Part shown: in pieces, positions 5,629 through 6,235 of the stretch
Numbering within the stretch: position 1 is the stretch's first letter
How the letters are laid out: each line of letters starts with the position of its first letter
Assembly (NCBI GenBank): GCA_027019205.1
Contig: JALUWZ010000184.1
Coordinates: 1 to 6,235, forward strand
Length of the DNA stretch: 6,235 nucleotides
Reading direction: 5' to 3'
Source of the DNA: Emcibacter sp.
GTDB taxonomy: Bacteria > Pseudomonadota > Alphaproteobacteria > Sphingomonadales > Emcibacteraceae
Program-made: the position numbers and the translations under genes
Notes under the pieces: model-generated
What the model was told of the DNA's origin: nothing
The model's database searches: none
The model's input: only the letters and a program-made list of their open reading frames with translations

Positions 5629-6235
5629 GCGGCTTCCAGAAACCGGCCGCCGTCAAGGGTGCCGGTCATTTCGTTGATAACGACTTTGGAAAAATCACGG
5701 CAGATTTCCTCCACCTCCTGTCGCGGCAGCAGGGTGAGCTGCATATTCTGTTCGTTATTCCACGGCATGCCGCTGTCCTTTCGGGTGATGATATAGTGAT
5801 GCGGGGCGACCTCCTCCCCTTTTGAGACCCGGATATCCCGGTTATTCTTGATCATGACAAATGACCGGCCCCCGGGTTTTAACAGGCGGCGGATTTCCCT
5901 GAAAGCCTGCTGCATTTTTTCCAGCGGCAAATAATACAGCACCGCATAGCTCAGAATTCCGTCGAATGAGCGGTCCGGGAAAGGCTGTTTGTCCGCCGGG
6001 GCCTGCCTGAAGTCTATGTCAATCCCGCCGGTCCATTTGATGGCCTGATCAATCGCCGCAGCGGAATAGTCGGTGGCGCTCACCCCGTAACCTTCCCGTT
6101 TCATCATGACCGCATGACGGCCCATGCCACAGCCCATATCAAGCAGATGAAAGTCTGCCGCCCGGGCGCGCGGAAAACTGCCGAACAGCCAGCGCACCAC
6201 ATGACCATTGGGATATTTTGGCGCGCCGGGACCGC
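5604..6235 (-). CDS. Class I SAM-dependent methyltransferase, N-terminus cut by window edge
   Basis: The frame stays open to the window edge, giving 209 visible codons before the TAA. A GTG at 6200 could serve as a start, but the sequence upstream continues in frame with sensible residues (GPGAPKYPNGHVVRWLFG), so the true start is probably outside. SAM-binding motif I is LLDMGCGMGRH (31-41 of the visible part), followed by the acidic loop TDYS, the FDGILSYAVLYYL strand, and LLKPGGRSFVMIK. This is a methyltransferase-11/25 type domain. The substrate is unknown; as the first visible gene of a unit with PseG-like and WbqC-family genes, it may methylate a sugar or glycan precursor. The C-terminal part (PGGRSFV onward to FLEAAWLISLTR) appears complete. 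Confidence 0.88.
   Translation of the reverse strand, partial: GPGAPKYPNGHVVRWLFGSFPRARAADFHLLDMGCGMGRHAVMMKREGYGVSATDYSAAAIDQAIKWTGGIDIDFRQAPADKQPFPDRSFDGILSYAVLYYLPLEKMQQAFREIRRLLKPGGRSFVMIKNNRDIRVSKGEEVAPHHYIITRKDSGMPWNNEQNMQLTLLPRQEVEEICRDFSKVVINEMTGTLDGGRFLEAAWLISLTR

Noticed and set aside
5236..5796. Plus-strand frame of 186 codons opposite the PseG-like and methyltransferase genes
   Set aside because: It spans the junction of two well-supported minus-strand genes and shows no domain of its own.

Overview
The window looks like chromosomal DNA of a proteobacterium, most likely an alphaproteobacterium. I base this on moderately high GC in the genes, AT-rich intergenic DNA, the style of the methylcrotonyl-CoA carboxylase and LysR proteins, and a multiheme c-type cytochrome. 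The taxonomic call is inference from protein character only. No tRNA, rRNA, CRISPR array, insertion sequence or integrase is visible.

Left edge (2-1021, minus): the first 340 residues of the carboxyltransferase (beta) subunit of methylcrotonyl-CoA carboxylase, a leucine-degradation enzyme, cut by the window edge. Its AT-rich upstream region (1022-1110) holds a plausible promoter and a small dyad. The rest of the 320-base gap up to 1341 carries a good intrinsic terminator (1254-1296, minus) that serves the next gene.

Middle (1342-3024): a divergent pair. On the minus strand (1342-1653) lies a 103-residue exported protein whose mature part is almost entirely repeats of NPCDMKK and MHDKK, with seven cysteines and many Met and His residues. 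It looks like a periplasmic metal-binding or thiol-rich protein of unknown function. On the plus strand (1819-3024) lies a membrane-anchored cytochrome with five CXXCH haem sites. The 165-base gap between them contains a perfect 16-bp palindrome (1747-1762) whose two arms coincide with candidate -35 boxes of two overlapping, opposed promoters. This is the most distinctive part of the window.

Right part (3021-6235, minus): four overlapping genes that read as one transcription unit. In transcription order they are a class I SAM methyltransferase (start outside the window), a PseG-like nucleotide-sugar hydrolase/glycosyltransferase-fold protein, a WbqC-family protein and a LysR-type regulator. 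The last two junctions are ATGA stop/start overlaps and the first is a 25-base overlap. The first three genes suggest surface-glycan or nonulosonate-type sugar modification. A LysR gene as the last cistron of such a unit is unusual. The LysR stop overlaps the cytochrome stop tail to tail, leaving no room for a conventional terminator between the two convergent units.
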